Of a stretch of DNA of 64,000 bases, positions 33,695-45,133 are shown piece after piece. Below the pieces are notes generated by a model. The model searched no databases and was not told the origin of the DNA. It was given only the letters and a program-made list of their open reading frames with translations. Made by a program: the position numbers and the translations under genes. The stretch covers positions 1,426,001 through 1,490,000 of the forward strand of contig NC_089194.1 in NCBI RefSeq assembly GCF_947507565.1, given 5' to 3'. How positions within the stretch are numbered: position 1 is the first letter of the stretch; every line of letters begins with the position of its first letter. The stretch comes from Oscarella lobularis (lineage: Eukaryota > Porifera > Homoscleromorpha > Homosclerophorida > Oscarellidae).

Positions 33695-36600
33695 TTACAG
33701 CGCTGTTTCAGTTCTACCACTTGATCTGCTAAGCACGTCCTCTCTTTCTACTTCCTCCTCGTCATCTTCATCACTGTATTCGTCTTCGTTTTCTTCAGGA
33801 ATGGGAGATTGGCTTATTATTCTATTTTCCCGACATTCAGCTTGCTCAAACTCCAATTTTTCAACAATTTCCACAAAGCTGGGCCGACTATCAGGATTTG
33901 CCTTTAGACACGACGCCATCAAATCGTGACTAAGACACATTTAGAGATTCAGGTGCCCCCTAAGGTATCAGACTCTTACCATTCCGCCGAACAAATTTCT
34001 TCCTTGAACTTATCAAAACGATCGCTGCTTTTCTGAGTTCTCAACTGATGCTTCCATCTCTTTGCCGACTCCTTCAGCTCTTTCAACTCGGTGGCGACTT
34101 CGCCTTTCTTTGATTTCTTCTCCTTACGATACTCTTTCGTCTTCAAGTTCGCCTTCTTCTCGTCCTTGTATTCCTTTTTCTTCTGCTGGTAGCTCACTTT
34201 CGTTATCTGATACTGATTACCAGCGTCCACGCTATTCAACCGTTTCAAGGCCGAACTTGATTGACGCGAAACGGACATTCGACTCGCTTGACGTGAAAAC
34301 GATCGACTGAAGAAACTTTGCTTTCTCTTTTCTTCGGGCGGCGACGGAGCGAAAGAGGACGAATCGTCGTCGCCGTCGACGTAGTCGACGCTTCCTCGCT
34401 GACCCTTCTCCGCCTTTCGTTGAGACTTGAATTCGCGTTTTTCGAATCGCTTTTGACGTCGCAATTCGCGTTTTTCGCTACGCATTTTAAGCAGTTTTCC
34501 CGGTCTTTTCGCGTGCTGGTAATCCTCCAATGCGCGGAGGAATTTCCACTGCGTGCCGTAGAGTATCGTTTTCTTTTCAAGGATGTGGAAGACTTCGCAC
34601 AGGGTCTTGCCATAGGCAAACTAAAGAATTTGAGTAGAATAAATAAAATATTCGATTGATTTTAATAAAATCAGGCGAGATTTAGCTCAAGCTAAGACTT
34701 ACCACATCTGACTTATGCGTGAGTTTGGGTCTCTTCTTGTAGCAGCCGTATGACTGAAATTCGACGCACTCGTCCGGCAGCCAGCGAAATCGCTCGTCTC
34801 CAAGCAACGCAACCAATTCCTGATACGTCACGCCTTTCATGCCAACACAGAGATGATACTCGGAGACGAGGACGTCTCCTTTCTCGTTGACACTACAAAA
34901 AGCAGAAAAAATTAATTATGGAATAGGCGGCTTTAGTTAAATTTTGAAACACGTACATGCAAGACGCTGCGCAGAGAAAATTGTGAACGAGATTCTTCTC
35001 TTCCAAATAGGCCATCCCCTTAGCAATATCGAGAGCAACCTGGAAGCCTCTGTCCTTCTTGAACGAGTCTCTTTCGTCTTTGATATAGAGCAGGTACTCC
35101 GTGAGGGAGCAATCACGGGGCCAAAACGCGAACAGCTGTTGATTCTTGTAGACAAAGTCACAGACGCTAAACTTGTAAAGTCTAGCGACGTTTTCATGGT
35201 TTATACGAGTGAAAACATTTTCGTAGTCTTCCAGGAGTGCGTCAAGATTCGCATTCCATTGGAGAGCTAAAAGGCGTGCCGTTTTTAACCGAGAAGGAAT
35301 GCGAGTGTATTTCGTCGTACTTCGCAGTTTCGTTCTCAGCCTGAAAACTGTGTTAGGAAACTCGCAGACGACTCTGACGCTTTGATGTCCGTCTGGCTGC
35401 TCTACCATCGTGCGCTGTTCTTCTTCTGAAAGGAGCAGTCTGCCTTTCCACTTTTTAACTATTCACAAACGAAATTAAGGCTTTGATTGAATATGAATAT
35501 AATTGCGTTACCGTCTCTTTCTCTAAGCTCTTCAAATTTACTAAGCAAAGAAATGGATTAATTAATTAAAAATAAATAGACAATGATGCTTACTCCGTTT
35601 GAAGTTTATTGTAAAAGGCAACACTTACGCCCGCAAAGATAGCAGTGAGAAGAAGAAAGACGATTCCACCGGTAACAGCAGCGACAACGACAACAGGAAA
35701 CCCATCGTCCTTAACAAGTGGAGATCCTAACATATAAATAAATAAATAAATAAAAACGTCGAGGAAGCTCTTAATCAGAACACTAATAAACCTGTTGGAT
35801 TCTTGCAATTGCTCGTCGGAACGGACCACGTTTTGTCGCCAAACGATCCGGCCCCGTACTTATTCACAGCTCTCGATTGGAAGAGAAACGTCTTACTCGT
35901 CTCTAAATACAAAAACAGACGACGACTTGGCTGGCAATTTAAAGTCACCGGAGGCCCCCGATTCGGCTCAATTTCGCGATAGATGATGTCGTAACAGTCG
36001 ACGGGAACTCCGCCGCTTTCTACCTCTGAGATTTCCAATAGAAGAAACGTGCAAGTTTTGTCCAAGACTTTCATATCGGACACGACGCCGGGTTTTGAGT
36101 GCGTTTGAAATGTTTTGCTTGCTGCTAAGCCCAGTCCGTATTGATTCCTAGCGGAACACGACACATTGTACGACGTTTTTGGCACTAGTGAGCCCAAGTC
36201 GACGGTCCCCGCCTTGGCAACTGTTCTATTGTGAATCACGAAGTCATTAGAGGTCGTGACGAGAAGCATGTATTCATAAACGGCGCTGTTGCCGTCGATT
36301 TCTGGTGGTGTTACGGTAGCTGCAACGAACGTGTTTGTGACGCTGATGGCGAGACCACATGGTCCAGGAGTGCCTAAATCAAAATTATGACTCTACTAAA
36401 GGGAAATTATCTCTCATCCCAACTTACATTCAACGATTAAGTTAAAAGACAAGTCGACCTTTCCTAATTCGTTTTCCGCTATACACTGAATAGATTTTTC
36501 GCTTGTGTCTTCCCTACTGACGTCTTTGATGGTCATAACGGACGTCACATTGCGCCGATGTCCGTCAAAATTCACGGTGGAATAGTTACTCTGCGTGGAG

Positions 36601-37702
36601 AGACGTTTTTGCAGCGTTGAGCCAAGCTTCCACGTCACAACCGCTTCGGGAAAGCTCAACGCAACGCAACGTACAACCACGTCATTTTCACAACGAGCCA
36701 CTAGAGAGGAACCCCCAACTGCCTCCAAACTAATACCAACTAAAGAAAATTTCACGTGGTTAGGATAAAAAATCTCAGCGTTTTTGGTCTACCTAGAATT
36801 TCAATGTTGACCATTGCTTGATATTTTCCAAAGCAATTTGACGCTTCTATGAAGTGGAGACCATTGTCACTTACGTCCAGGTTTTTTATTACAGTATCAG
36901 TTGTATTTGCTGTAAATTTTGTGACGTTGGCTAGAACTTTCTCAGAGGTGAGGACCTGTATTTGAGGAGACGGTACACCTCCGGATACGTAAGATACGGT
37001 TTCAAACGACGAGGAACCCTGGATAAAGCGAATCGTCTCGTTTGACGCCAGGGTAACAGTAGGCATTTCTGAAAAAGAAAAATGAGGTAAAGTGAATTGG
37101 TTTTATTATAAAATGGGTCCGTTGGCACATTTAAATTTTTTTCAACTTACTTCCAATAAGAATTGTAACGGTCTTGCTCTCAAACGAAGGCTGCAAAGGT
37201 GTAACAATTCGAAACTGAATTTCCATTTCATGATGAGACTGATTAAGATTCAAGACAACGAGATCCAGACCGTTGCCTCCTTTTTCGAAATTATCCGTCG
37301 TCACAGTCGTCGAAACCAACGTCCACAAAGAACTAGGAGTACGAAAGTACCATACAACTCGTGACTGCGATGAAACGTCCGGCTTTATGGTAAGGCTTTG
37401 GCCGGAGAGACGATAATGGAATGTGTTGGTATTTCCAATGGTTACTTCGTTGCCTTTGGGAAAGAGAAAAGAGTGTCTCATGTCCTAATGACGTCTACTC
37501 CTTTCCGTTGCCAAAAACGCGCCTTGGAGGGTCTCTGCGCGTTTCTTGGTGTCTACTAGTAGTAAGAAAACGCTTTCTTACTGCAGTTTTGAGAGTTTGT
37601 TGCTGCCGCGAGAAGAAAGAGGACGAAAACGCTGACGAAGCGGGGTCCCTAAGACAAAAATATAGTACGTAGAGAGTTTAGACACATATGAACTACTTTC
37701 AT
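33695..37702 (-). CDS. Receptor tyrosine kinase-like pseudokinase with Ig and FN3 ectodomain
   Basis: The ATG at 37702 gives, after a 48-bp intron, a signal peptide (MKGPRFVSVFVLFLLAAA). The ectodomain has three Ig-like domains (about 37470-37150, 37060-36790, 36740-36430) and two FN3 domains (about 36370-35800). A transmembrane helix follows (FPVVVVAAVTGGIVFLLLTA, about 35710-35640). The intracellular kinase fold is catalytically dead. The VAVK lysine site reads LALQW, HRDLAARN reads HNFLCAAS and DFG reads EYH (VLVSEYHL). FRWLPDECVEF and SDVFAYGKTLCEVF follow the RTK layout. About 190 very basic and acidic residues are inserted before the last motif (CLKANPDSRPSFVEIVEKLE). It may signal by scaffolding, as PTK7 or RYK do; orthology is not claimed. 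The tail is acidic (ENEDEYSDEDDEEE). Confidence 0.85.
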
Positions 37703-37913
37703 GCTCCGATTTAGAGCGCTTCGAGACTTTTTCGACGCAGAACGACGGCGTGGATTAGGCACATCCGCTTGTAGCGTGCGCGGTGACGTGACACCTTCAC
37801 TAATTGAATTTGTCTACCCACATTTTTCTATAAAAAGAACCAAAGAGTACAAGAAATTTCAAGAGTAGGAAATATTGCTATTGAAAGGTCTAGTCCTTAT
37901 TTATTGATATCGT

Positions 37914-40900
37914 TCACAATTTCGAGCAGTTATCGTAGATCCAATCCAAAAACTTATCAACTCTTGTATAAACTCCTGGATGATCTTTGCTGCCGCATTT
38001 ATATCCATAGCTCACAAGTCCAGCCAAAATCCATCGATTGCCAAATTTTTTATTCTGCATCATGAGGGGGCCCCCACTATCGCCTCCGCACGCTCCTGTT
38101 TGGTCCGTTGTGCAAAGCTTGCGATACTCGTAGTCGGACTGCGGCCAATTAAAAGATTCGTTGCACTTGTTTATTGGCATGAAGTCAACGTGTCCCTTTC
38201 GCAAACATTTGGACCCGCCTTTTTCTTGGGCGGTCTTTCCCCACCCGGAAACGGTCGCAGCTTTTCCTATTTTGGTCAGCATTTCGTCTCGTGAGGGCTG
38301 GGGCAGACATATTGGCCTTGCATATCTCCCACACGATAGGCATTCTCCTGCATCAATTTTCACGAGAGCAATGTCGTTGGCGAGAGTAGGGGGATCGAAT
38401 TTTGGATGAATTATAGTTTCTTTGGCGACAAAACACTGATGACGTTGCTGATTGATATTGGCACATGATCCGCAGACTTTTCCTAAGCAAACTGTAACTT
38501 GTTCGTCTGGGTCCAGTAGGGTAAAGCAGTGAGCCGCTGTTAGAATGCAACATGGGCTTATCATAACTCCTCCGCAATGAACGCCTGTTTTTTGATTACA
38601 GAGCATCGCTTGCCACGGAAATTCTCCTAGTCTGACGGCAGTGCCAATACTTATACGATCCCTGGGGAAAACGTCACGTTCACCGCATCCTAAAAAATGA
38701 CGGTCTCAGTCTAATCTTCTTATCAGCCCTGCGGCTTACTGCAATTTCCTTGTGTTGTGGGAGCTGCGTCGATTCTTGTATAAAACTTGTAAGACTTACT
38801 ATCGTTGTCTATGTCAATGCGGCACGTGTAGGAGCCAAAATATTTCCGCGTCAACTTGCGCACGGTAAGAACAGCGCCGTCGTTTGAAAGACTGTAGTCT
38901 AGTCCGGTTTCGTTCAAATGTCTGCCGCGGAAGAGCCAGGAAAATTGAATCAAACCGTCGTATATCAGGTAGGGATTCATGCAGGTCTTTGAGCACTCTA
39001 AGGTTGCGGAATCACCCATGGGAACGTTCCAAACGTTTTTTAGTTCTAAAAACCCCAGAATGTAAATTGTTTTTTCTCGCGCCTATTTTGCTTACGAGGT
39101 TTGCAGCAGAATTTTCCATTTCCAACATAGCCCAAGTTGCACGCACATTTCCCGTCTTTCTTTTGCCCTTTTTTGCTGCATTCTCTGACGTCTACAAATC
39201 ATCCAATGTTAGAACATAACCGAGTGTGTGCAATGATTCTCACCTGAACAATGAGTACCATTTCCTACAAATCCAATTTTGCACTGACAGCTATATTTGT
39301 CTCCCGTGCGTTTACAGGTGGCGTCTTTGCTGCATTCAAGTCCTCGAGAAGAGCACGGATCTGCCCCAAAATACAATGAACCGTCAAAACTTCTAAAGCT
39401 CTAGGAACTTACCGCAAGCCTGATAATTATTTTCCAAACAGTCTATGCAAGAGGACGACGATTCCAAACATCGAATTTTGACCACGTCACAGCCACGTTC
39501 AGCGACGGAACGATATGCAATGCATATCTGCTTAGTCTTTTCTCGATAGATAGCAATTGGAGAGGAAACGTCACGTCCTAAGCGCTCTCTTTCCAACTGG
39601 TGACCTCGTACGAACGAAGATGATCCAACTTCTTCAGACCACGCAGAAAATAGAGCATTCCCCGGTGGATAATAAATTGCACTTCCGTCTCTCGAAGGAT
39701 GACTAGAATAGGAATCGAAGGGGGCAAGCGCTTGCGAAAAGCAGACGTCTACTTCCAAATATCCGACAAAGTAACAGGCCAGTCGTGATTTTCCATTTCG
39801 TGATTGCTTCGTAAAGCAGACAATCGTTCGATTTTCATTTTCGTCATACACTGCAAACGGAGCGGCGACTTTCGCCCATGTGCTACCAATAACGCATCGC
39901 TTTAGCATCAGTCCTCCTTCGAATACGTATCTCTGAACGAAAATTGCATATCCACTGCATGCGGACGTTTTTTCGCAATACTTTTTATCTGCCAGAGCCA
40001 GAAATAGGACCGAGTTGTGACTAGGCTCGTAGATGGCATTTGGATATATGAAATCATCTTTACCGTTAAACCTTTGGATTTCGCCTTTCATTTTGGCCTC
40101 GGAGCTGAGGAGGACACTGACTGTACGCATTAGACCCATATAAGAAGCCTCCATCGTCATTATGTATCCATACGTGGCCAGGTTATAAATTATTTTCGGT
40201 TTTCTGCAATCCTCGGGTTGCTTCTTCTTATTTTGGCACTGGGCAACAACCGACGGTCGCCCCAGAAATTCGCCCGTAGCCCCATTTATCTGCCTCGAGA
40301 CGATAACGTACTTGCCACCAGATCGACTGCCGGGTCGTAACTGAAGCAGTATTGTGTACTTCATGGTCCTTTGGTTATACGTTACAGATGGGCTGCCCTG
40401 ATCAGCTATTTCACCTACAGTAAAACGCGTGAAAACCTGACCAAAAGTCCTAAGTTTCTTTTTACCGTTTATCACAAAGGTGATGTCCCTGGTGCTTGCT
40501 TTGAACGCGCTGTCCACAAGGACAGAATAAAGACTACCATTTCGACATTGAATCACCAGTAGGAAATTATCATCTTTTGGATTGTAGGCTATAACGTGAT
40601 CTCTGACGCAGCACATTCTAGGCGTCAGTTCCTCCGGCAACGGTCCGGCCGGTAGAAACGACGTGGATACGACGACTGGGTCGGATTTTTTCATTTCGTG
40701 TTCTTGCTTGGAAGAGTCGACAGCCGACACTCCAAAGCGGACTTTCGTGATTCCCGATAGACGGCAGCAATGCGTCCAGATCGTCGACCCGCGCTTGTGC
40801 CGAACCGTTGCAACGAAGTGAAATTCCTCGTCGTTTTCTTCTTCCGGGTTCGTGGACCTATAGATTTTATAATGGGATGGAGGTGATAGCGGCGGTTCCC

Positions 40901-41386
40901 AGCGTATTGTCCAACAGGGGCCAGCTTGAGATACGAAGAGAAGGGGGATGTCGTATTCTTGGGTCGAGCGCTTTGAAACGCGGGGTATGTGGAGGTCGAG
41001 TGGCGCCCAAACATTCTCGACCGCCCACAAAGTCGGTTCTTCGTCGCTTTGAGCGTCGTCCGAGACGTCAATCGTTTGACTTGAAGATGTGATTAGGGGC
41101 GAAGTGAAAGTACCTGCGATTAGAGAGAAGGACGACGTATAAGGAAGTGGAGAGTAAAGAAGAGAAGCGAGAGGCCTCTACAGTCTGTAGACTCAATCAC
41201 GGAAATAAATGAGACTACGGCATTCAGTGCCAGACTAAGTCGACTTAGACAACAGAATCGTGAAATGAGGCTGCTCTTTGCCTCTGCTATTGCGCTCATT
41301 CTTCATTGCTGACTCTAGTTTTGCGCACATCGCTTACCTCCAACAGAAGAGAAAACCAAACTTAGGAGAACGATAAAGAGCCGCAT
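37914..41386 (-). CDS. Secreted multidomain serine protease (FN3, seven-fold repeat, EGF, Ig, trypsin)
   Basis: The ATG at 41386 opens a signal peptide (MRLFIVLLSLVFSSVG). The large second exon (about 41113-39405) has an FN3-like domain, then about 370 residues with seven repeats of a pattern like PSVTYNxxxxxYxILLQL, which suggests a beta-propeller. Two EGF-like modules (about 39365-39095) and one Ig-like domain (about 39045-38745) follow. The C-terminal trypsin domain keeps His (LTAAHCF), Asp (ANDIALVK) and Ser (GACGGDSGGPL). The residue before the active-site loop (position 189) is Gly, which argues against trypsin-like Lys/Arg preference. The activation site reads RISIG rather than RIVGG. 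It is probably an extracellular matrix or surface-associated protease. The stop at 37914 lies 211 bp before the receptor pseudokinase start. Confidence 0.85.
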
Positions 41387-41711
41387 CTTCACTCTTCCGT
41401 TATCAAACGCAATGTGACCCGGCCCTACGGTCACATTTGAATCGCACGTGAGCATCCTCTAGCTGATAAGATACCTCTTAGTATCGCTGCTGTAGATATA
41501 TCTAAGCATCACAGACCTTCGCATTGTGAAATGAAATATTTAAAATCACCTTTTTGGTGCAGTTAACTCCGTAGCTAAAACGAACACCGATGAAAGCTGC
41601 CAGCGCGTCACCGCAACTACAACAGTAAAGCCAAACATAAAAAAAATTCCAAAACATTGAAAGCAAAATTGGGCAACAGCTAATAGGCGAGAATTTTGTC
41701 GTCACTCAAAC
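41387..41711. other. Intergenic region between protease and PTB adaptor genes
   Basis: 5' flank of the protease and 3' flank of the PTB gene. Nothing else was recognised. Confidence 0.5.
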
Positions 41712-43205
41712 TCAATTATCCTCCTCCTCTACAGGTTCCTCCGTGATTTGTTCCGCGGCGATGCGACCAGCCAGAAATTGCGCAACTTTGTCTGTCTTGT
41801 CGCTCATGTCGACGTCAATGTCGGGCAGCTCAGGTCTCTTTCGGTGCAGGGACATCCTTTTAGGTTATAGAAAATTACGATTTATCTACAAATTTAGTCG
41901 TGAGCAGTACTGCACCTGCGAAATTCGGCACGAAACTCTTTTTCCGGCATTTCAATTTTACTGTCCAGAGCTTCGTCACTTGTCATTGGCTTCATTTGAT
42001 GATTTTAAAAGATCTCGATTATTAGTACCAATACCCTACCTCTTTGGCCGAGGCCGCACGACGAGATCGATGTATAAAGGAGACTTTCTGCAAAAAATCA
42101 AAATCTCCTCGAGTTTGACGTCACACGCCACCGTTTTACCCTCTTCATTTTTGTCTTCACTTCCTCTATTTCCTCGTAGTTGTGCTCTTCTTCTTCTTCT
42201 CCTTCAGCCTCTGCCTTACCCTCTTCTTCTGCCTGCATGAGGTATTTCCCAGTTAAATTCATAACATACGTAATGAAGTTGCGTACTTCTTCGCCTCCCT
42301 GCGCTTCTTCCGGCTCTGCTGCGTTCTTCTCGGGTGGCGGCTTGGGAATTTCCGCCTCATCAAAAAGTTTTTTAGCTTCGGGATCGCGTTTCTGCAAATT
42401 TAAAGTTCTATCTAAAGAGAACTCGTTGTATTGGTAGGTCTAGAACCTTAAACGCTTCAAAGGCCAATTGAAACGCTTGAGCTACGGTGAGCACCATCTC
42501 ACTGGCCTTAAGAGAGAAAGAGAATGTCTATTTTAGTGAGGCTGGGGCTGCGTATGATAATTGCCTGGCGTCTCGTGCGACATTGAAAGCAGTGCAGATA
42601 GAACTCGCCCGATCTACTATCTTTCGCAATGAAGCAAAAGATCCGTTTGCGCGTCTTGTCCGTGCTTGTGAACGAGATCCGATAGATGGATATCTTCTTC
42701 ATTGGGTGATCCTAACACCGCGAGTACGTCAAGTCAAGCAGTAGCACTCAAAACGGCATAAATCACCTTGTCAAACGTATCGTCCAATACTTGCAATCCG
42801 TTTGCCGTGACGGTCACTGTAATGGGCGTGCCTTTGTAGGCATGCTAGGGGCCGAAAGCGATATCAATTGTCCAGAAGCAAATTCTATTTTCTAACTATG
42901 AGTCTTTCAATGATTTCAGGCGCATTTTGACGGCCAAGAGCTTCCTTGACAGGCTCGTAGCCAAGATACTGCAAAAAAGGAGGCGTGTTTACAAATGGGC
43001 GGTGCCCGCTGTCGAACGGTGAGTACGCTGCTACGAAATCAAAGTGCCCTACTTCCAATTTTATGTTGACGCCGTTAATGAGGTCTTCCTTTGCGTAAAG
43101 CCACGTTTGAACGAGCTCTTCTTGCTTCGTCTTGCGCTTATCCGTTCCACGACGTTTTATTTTGGGAACATGGGCAACTTCAAACGATTTCTTGCCCAGA
43201 GGCAT
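41712..43205 (-). CDS. PTB/PID-domain adaptor, LDLRAP1 (ARH)/GULP-like, copy 1
   Basis: A cytoplasmic adaptor predicted to bind NPxY tails of endocytic receptors. The ATG at 43205 gives MPLGKKSFEV. The PTB domain begins TWLYAKEDLINGVNIKLE and, after an intron, YLGYEPVKEALGRQN. It continues with PITVTVTANGLQVLDD, YRISFTSTDKTRKRIFCFIA, FQCRTRRQA and MVLTVAQAFQLAFEAF. The YRIS...DK...AQAF spacing resembles LDLRAP1. An acidic coiled tail follows (EAEGEEEEEHNYEEIEE), ending RPELPDIDVDMSD...QFLAGRIAAEQITEE. That tail is shared with the upstream paralogue. No clathrin box was recognised. Confidence 0.8.
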
Positions 43206-43367
43206 GACAAGGCAGAAAGGGCAACGCTAGAGCAAGGAAATCGTGCAAAGAATTAATATAAAATGACTGTGGAGGAGTGCGACCTAAGCTAAATATATAT
43301 GTATATAGTACTACACGTATAGTAGTGTGTGCGAGTGCGTCTAAAGTGCCTTTTGCTTGTTTCTTTA

Positions 43368-44686
43368 TTAGGATTTTTCTGTCATTTGCTTCGCTGTGAT
43401 TTCGCCTCCGAGGAAGAGAGCAATGTCGTCGCTCGCATCGTTAGGATCGAAGTCCATGTCGGGCAGGTCGGGGATGTCACGAAGGATGGTCATTCTAAGA
43501 GAAATTGTGGAATGAGACTTACGAAAAATCAAATTACCAAAAACGCTATTTAAATCAAAGTTGCGTAAGAAATTAGCTAACCTTTTGTACTCCTCTCGAA
43601 TGTCTTCATCTGGCATATCAACATGACGATCTAAGTCATGCTTCAAAAAACGAATATCTAAAATTTAACGCAGCTTCTGTTTAGAACTGTAATTACGTCT
43701 TTTAATTCCTTTTCTGGTTGGGCTTTGTGCTGAAGCCTAACGGACACTCTCCTCTACATGCAAATCCTGTATGAATCTCTTCCCAGCTTTTACGACTTAA
43801 AACTAACCTTTCTAAGTTTGACGACGTCAGAAGAGGCCTCTACCTTAACCTCTTCCTTCTCATCCCTTTCCTTCAGCAACTTTTGAGCTTCTGGATCTCT
43901 TTTCTATGAAGACCATCATCTTGAAAACTCATAACAACTCTTGCTATGTTCTTGCCTCAAACATTTCAAAAGCAATTTGAAATCCTTGTGCTACAGTTAG
44001 AGTGATTTCGCTCGCCTTGTAAATTAGTCAAAGCAAAACGAACTGCAAGCTACAAATTTCCAACCTGTCTCTTTGTCTTGCACTGGAGTATGTGCATAAG
44101 CAATTTCTTTGATTCCCTGTCTCGACCAATAAAGAAAAAGACTCGACGCCTAATTTTGTCCACAGTCGTAAACGAAATTCGGTACATTTGCACGAATTTC
44201 ATTGGATTATCCTACCACAAAGATTATCGCAAATTCAACGTGCGCTAGTTTAATTAATTTACCGTTTCAAAGTCGTCATTTTCAACCCTGAAACCGTTCG
44301 CCGAAATTCTCAAAGAAACGTGTCTTCCTTCACGCTTCTACTAAGCAAATTGAACAGCGGGAAATTAATTATAAAAACTGAAACTCACTGCAAGTCTTTC
44401 AATAATTTCAGACGAATTCTGGCGTCCAGTCGGCTTCTGAACTTCATCGTAGCCGAGATACTGGACATAGGAAGAATGTGTACAGGGCGTGGCCCAATCG
44501 GGGCGGTGCAGCGTAGTTTACTTCTACGTCAAATAGCACTCCGGTTAGCATGTCTTCTTTGGTATGCAGCCACGTTTGGGTCGCTAGTTCTTGTTTCGTC
44601 TCTCGTCTATCTGTCGCTCTGACCTCCGTTGCTTCGGGGTCTTTGGTCGAGACATTGAAGCCTTTGGATGATTTTCCGAATGGCAT
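43368..44686 (-). CDS. PTB/PID-domain adaptor, LDLRAP1/GULP-like, copy 2
   Basis: A tandem paralogue of the gene at 41712, with its stop 162 bp before that gene's start. The ATG at 44686 gives MPFGKSSKGF. The PTB elements are TWLHTKEDMLTGVLFDVE, YLGYDEVQKPTGRQN, VSLRISANGFRVENDD, YRISFTTVDKIRRRVFFFIG, LQCKTKRQA and LTVAQGFQIAFEMF. The intron between DVE and YLGY sits at the same place as in copy 1. The linker is shorter and less acidic than in copy 1. The end DIPDLPDMDFDPNDAS...FLGGEITAKQMTE matches the copy 1 tail, marking a conserved C-terminal motif of unknown role. Confidence 0.8.
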
Positions 44687-45133
44687 TGCCAACTTATAAG
44701 TCAGGCCTAGCTAATTGCCAAGGAACGAGAGTCTTCTCTGTTGTCGTTACCGTACTGTAGTTGTTATGCTAGACGTTCATATCAACATAACCCGGACGGC
44801 AACCAATTCACCCACACATCTACACTTTCAAGTACCTAATCATTGTAATTATTCTATTTAGACACTCACATCTAATATTTCTATATTGTCATTATTTAAT
44901 TAAAAACAAAATTTTGCAAAATATCTGGTAAACGCAAAACGATAAAGAAGAAAAATTATTCGCACATAGTCCCTCCTTAGGGGAGAGGGGAACATAAACG
45001 AAGGAAATCATCTCTTAATTAAAACCTATTAGCCTTACGCTCTCAAGAACTCCAAAACTTAATAAAGAATAACGCGCGCACACAAAAAGGACACCACACA
45101 AAAACGCCTCGTCAAAAAAAAGAGAGAAGAAAC
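44687..45133. other. Intergenic region between PTB copy 2 and SIX
   Basis: AT-rich flank holding the PTB promoter side and the SIX 3'UTR. No gene was seen. Confidence 0.5.
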
